Shown here: positions 6,095-7,710 of the stretch, piece by piece | Layout: every line of letters begins with the position of its first letter | Numbering within the stretch: position 1 is the stretch's first letter | Source of the DNA: UCB2 sp964475735 | Lineage (GTDB): Bacteria; Chloroflexota; Dehalococcoidia; Tepidiformales; Tepidiformaceae | Length of the DNA stretch: 7,710 nucleotides | Direction of reading: 5' to 3' | Assembly (NCBI GenBank): GCA_964475735.1 | Contig: CAYYYI010000125.1 | Span: 1-7,710, forward strand | The notes under the pieces: generated by a model | What the model was told of the DNA's origin: nothing | The model's input: only the letters and a program-made list of their open reading frames with translations | Database searches by the model: none | Position numbers and translations under genes: made by a program

Positions 6095-7108
6095 GGGGCA
6101 GATGTCCCGGTAACTCTTGAGCGGGTGATTCGCGAAGCCGTAGTCGAACATCCGCTCGATCATCTCGGGTATCCCTGGCGTGCCGAGGTATTGCGTCACT
6201 TCGAGGCAGCCGGCGTTCACGCTGCCCTGGTCCTGCAACCCCTTGCGAAACGCCAGCGCCACGTTCGCAAACAGCTCCAGCTTCCCATCGCGGATGACAG
6301 CGTCCAGGGCTTTCGTGGGGTCCTGGCCGCGCGCGGCGGTCGCCACGGCGATGCGGAAGAGGGAGTAGGCCACAAGCTCGTCTCTGCCNNNNNNNNNNNN
6401 NNNNNNNNNNNNNNNNNNNNNNNNNNNNNNNNNNNNNNNNNNNNNNNNNNNNNNNNNNNNNNNNNNNNNNNNNNNNNNNNNNNNNNNNAGGCCGCTCACG
6501 CCCTCGCCGGGCCCAAGATCGCGCCAGGCGGTCCCATCCCAGGACTGCACGTACACCCTGCTCGAACAGGTGGAGGCCCCACAGAGGTTCGCCAGCAGGA
6601 TGACGTCGGCGCGGCCGTCGCCAGTGCGCTCGGCCACGGCGAAGATGCTCCGGCCGACGATGGAGGAGTCCGCCTCGCCCGCGGGCGGGAACTGCTCGAG
6701 CCGCGGCGCGCCTGACCTTCGCACAAAGACGACCCCGGGGTGGGGAGTCTGGCCGCTTCCTGCCGGGAGGGGCACGAGAACCGCCACATCAGCTGACCCG
6801 TCGCCATCGACGTCGCCCGAAGCGCAGGCGGCTCCCCACGCGGCATGCAACTCCGCCGCGTCGGAGCAGGGGGCCGCAGCACGGGCAAGGAGCGGCTCCA
6901 GCCTGGCAGCGGCCTCCTTCGCGTCGCGAGGCGGCGAACCGAACGGGTCGGGGGTAGATGTAGGCGTGGGTGTCGTAGCGGGCGCCGTGTTTGTAGGCGA
7001 AGGCTGCACCCCCTCTCCCTCAGATGCGCACGCGGCGGCGGCGGCCACAAGGAACAGCGCCAGCGCGGCCGCTACGGCTTCTTTGCCAGGTAGTCTTCTG
7101 CGGCCCAT
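6089..7108 (-). CDS. Putative lipoprotein with FG-GAP/VCBS-like repeats, interrupted by an assembly gap
   Basis: The N-terminal part (206 codons before the gap) begins MGRRRLPGKE, then a hydrophobic core and AAAC with Cys27, a lipoprotein-type signal with a weak lipobox (Ala rather than Leu at -3). A Pro/Thr-rich linker (about 34-60) follows. GDVDGDGSADV at 98-108 is a DxDxDG-type calcium-loop strand as in FG-GAP/VCBS repeats, and RTGDGRADVILL at 161-172 is a second, degenerate copy. Cys81/Cys95 and Cys176/Cys181 could form disulfides outside the cell. After the gap, 99 codons in the compatible frame encode a mostly helical end, YSLFRIAVATAA to the final DICPL, which I do not recognise. Because the 100 N are a placeholder, the true length and even the identity of the two halves as one gene are unproven. 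The ATG overlaps the end of the upstream SH3b gene by 37 bases, which suggests translational coupling. Function is unknown; a surface-exposed binding role is plausible. Confidence 0.65.
   Translation of the reverse strand: MGRRRLPGKEAVAAALALFLVAAAAACASEGEGVQPSPTNTAPATTPTPTSTPDPFGSPPRDAKEAAARLEPLLARAAAPCSDAAELHAAWGAACASGDVDGDGSADVAVLVPLPAGSGQTPHPGVVFVRRSGAPRLEQFPPAGEADSSIVGRSIFAVAERTGDGRADVILLANLCGASTCSSRVYVQSWDGTAWRDLGPGEGVSGXXXXXXXXXXXXXXXXXXXXXXXXXXXXXXXXXXGRDELVAYSLFRIAVATAARGQDPTKALDAVIRDGKLELFANVALAFRKGLQDQGSVNAGCLEVTQYLGTPGIPEMIERMFDYGFANHPLKSYRDICPL
6389..6488. other. Assembly gap of exactly 100 N
   Basis: A run of exactly 100 unknown bases is the customary placeholder for a scaffold gap of unmeasured size. 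It falls inside the putative lipoprotein gene. Frames that appear to run through it on either strand are not evidence of continuity. Confidence 0.98.
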
Positions 7109-7698
7109 CCTTCACCGCTCTCTGTTCTCACCTTCCACCACTGGAGCCCGTCCTTCCCTTCGGGTCCTCCAGTGACGGTGACCTGCTCGCCATCGGCGAG
7201 ACAGATGATGGCGTCGTTGCTCAGGCCGGCGCCAACGCGCACGTTCAGGCAATCGCCGGTGCCCACAACCACGGCGACGTCGCCCGGCTTGAACTTCTGC
7301 GATGTGCCGCCGGGCAGGGTGGGCGAAGGGCTGGCAGCCACCGCGGTCCCCGGTGTAGGCGAACCCGGTGGCGGAGTGGGCGTGGTTGCAGATCCTCCGG
7401 GGGTGGTCCCCGGCGTAACACCAGCGGCGGGGTCTAGCTCCCCTTCGCCGTCTCCCCCCGCAATCTGGTCCACCATCCAGATAAACCCGAAGGCGACGGC
7501 CAGCGCCAACCCGGCCGCGACCGGGATGTACCAGTAGCGCAGGATGCGGTGATGGCGGTAGACGCTCGGGAGCGGCTTCTGCGGGTGGTGCCCAGCCGGG
7601 GCGCCGCGCCCTGGTCTGCGTCGTTCGCCCGCCGGGGGCGCAGGTTCAGGGTTGTAGGGGGCGCGCTGCCGCCGTTCCAGCGCGTCATCGATGATCAT
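7072..7698 (-). CDS. Membrane-anchored SH3b-domain protein (5' end uncertain)
   Basis: A 208-residue protein of three parts. A cytosolic N-terminal segment (1-54) is rich in Pro, Arg and His. One transmembrane helix covers about 56-76 (WYIPVAAGLALA to WMVD). Outside the membrane, a Gly/Pro/Thr-rich stalk (about 80-134) leads to a bacterial SH3 domain at about 135-205. The domain shows the family's LNVRVGAG core, DGEQVTV strand, WWKVRT and the closing GW-x-A-x-(D)YL. Cys150 and Cys166 flank the core in the spacing common for extracellular two-cysteine SH3b domains and may form a disulfide. Such domains often bind cell-wall peptides or glycans. The ATG at 7698 has only 12 visible bases before it, all open in frame and without a ribosome site or TANNNT box, so the true start may lie outside the window. 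It is upstream of, and overlaps, the lipoprotein gene, and the two probably act at the cell surface together. Confidence 0.82.
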   Translation of the reverse strand: MIIDDALERRQRAPYNPEPAPPAGERRRPGRGAPAGHHPQKPLPSVYRHHRILRYWYIPVAAGLALAVAFGFIWMVDQIAGGDGEGELDPAAGVTPGTTPGGSATTPTPPPGSPTPGTAVAASPSPTLPGGTSQKFKPGDVAVVVGTGDCLNVRVGAGLSNDAIICLADGEQVTVTGGPEGKDGLQWWKVRTESGEGWAAEDYLAKKP

Positions 7699-7710
7699 GC
7701 GCGGAGGAGG

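Noticed and set aside
6125..6715. Plus-strand open frame running through the N gap
   Set aside because: It exists only because unknown bases cannot contain a stop, and it is antisense to the lipoprotein gene on both flanks.
1..7710. Mobile elements, CRISPR arrays, tRNA or rRNA genes, defence cassettes
   Set aside because: I saw no spaced direct repeats, terminal inverted repeats, transposase or integrase motifs, or cloverleaf-like sequences on reading both strands; no search could be run.

Overview
This is a gene-dense, high-GC bacterial window (roughly two-thirds G+C by eye) with no gene-free stretch over 300 bases. Nothing in it looks mobile: there is no tRNA, rRNA, CRISPR array, transposase or integrase. 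Protein style suggests Chloroflexota, perhaps the Dehalococcoidia/Tepidiformia side. The clues are a SecA with a SEC-C tail, a two-cysteine SH3b domain on a membrane-anchored Pro/Thr-rich stalk, an Fpg-like glycosylase with an NPMLTG motif, and TANNNT boxes placed for leaderless transcripts. The taxonomic call is an inference. A run of exactly 100 N shows this is a scaffolded draft assembly, possibly a metagenome bin.

Layout. Plus strand: the last two-thirds of secA (1-1718), a 90-residue single-pass membrane protein (1768-2040), and an Fpg/Nei-type DNA glycosylase (2078-2908). Convergent to these on the minus strand is a two-gene unit transcribed from about 5776 leftwards: an epoxide-hydrolase-type alpha/beta hydrolase (5750-4896), then 7 bases later a thimet-oligopeptidase-like M3 metallopeptidase (4888-2924). 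Divergent from the hydrolase, across an 89-base shared promoter region, is an acidic 84-residue protein of unknown function (5840-6094). Its stop codon overlaps that of a convergent minus-strand pair: an SH3b-domain membrane protein (7698-7072) followed by a putative lipoprotein with FG-GAP/VCBS-like repeats (7108-6089). The lipoprotein gene contains the assembly gap.

How the genes relate. SecA is the Sec-pathway motor, and the two right-hand proteins carry Sec-type membrane or lipoprotein signals, so they are likely clients of that route. The glycosylase (base-excision repair), epoxide hydrolase (detoxification) and oligopeptidase (peptide turnover) are housekeeping or stress enzymes with no evident shared pathway. 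No defence system, biosynthetic cluster or new multi-gene system is visible. The most interesting signal is regulatory. Three promoters carry a TANNNT box exactly 6 bases before an ATG. One of those ATGs opens an 8-codon mini-ORF whose TGA overlaps the hydrolase ATG (TGATG), which suggests a leaderless leader peptide coupled to the downstream gene.
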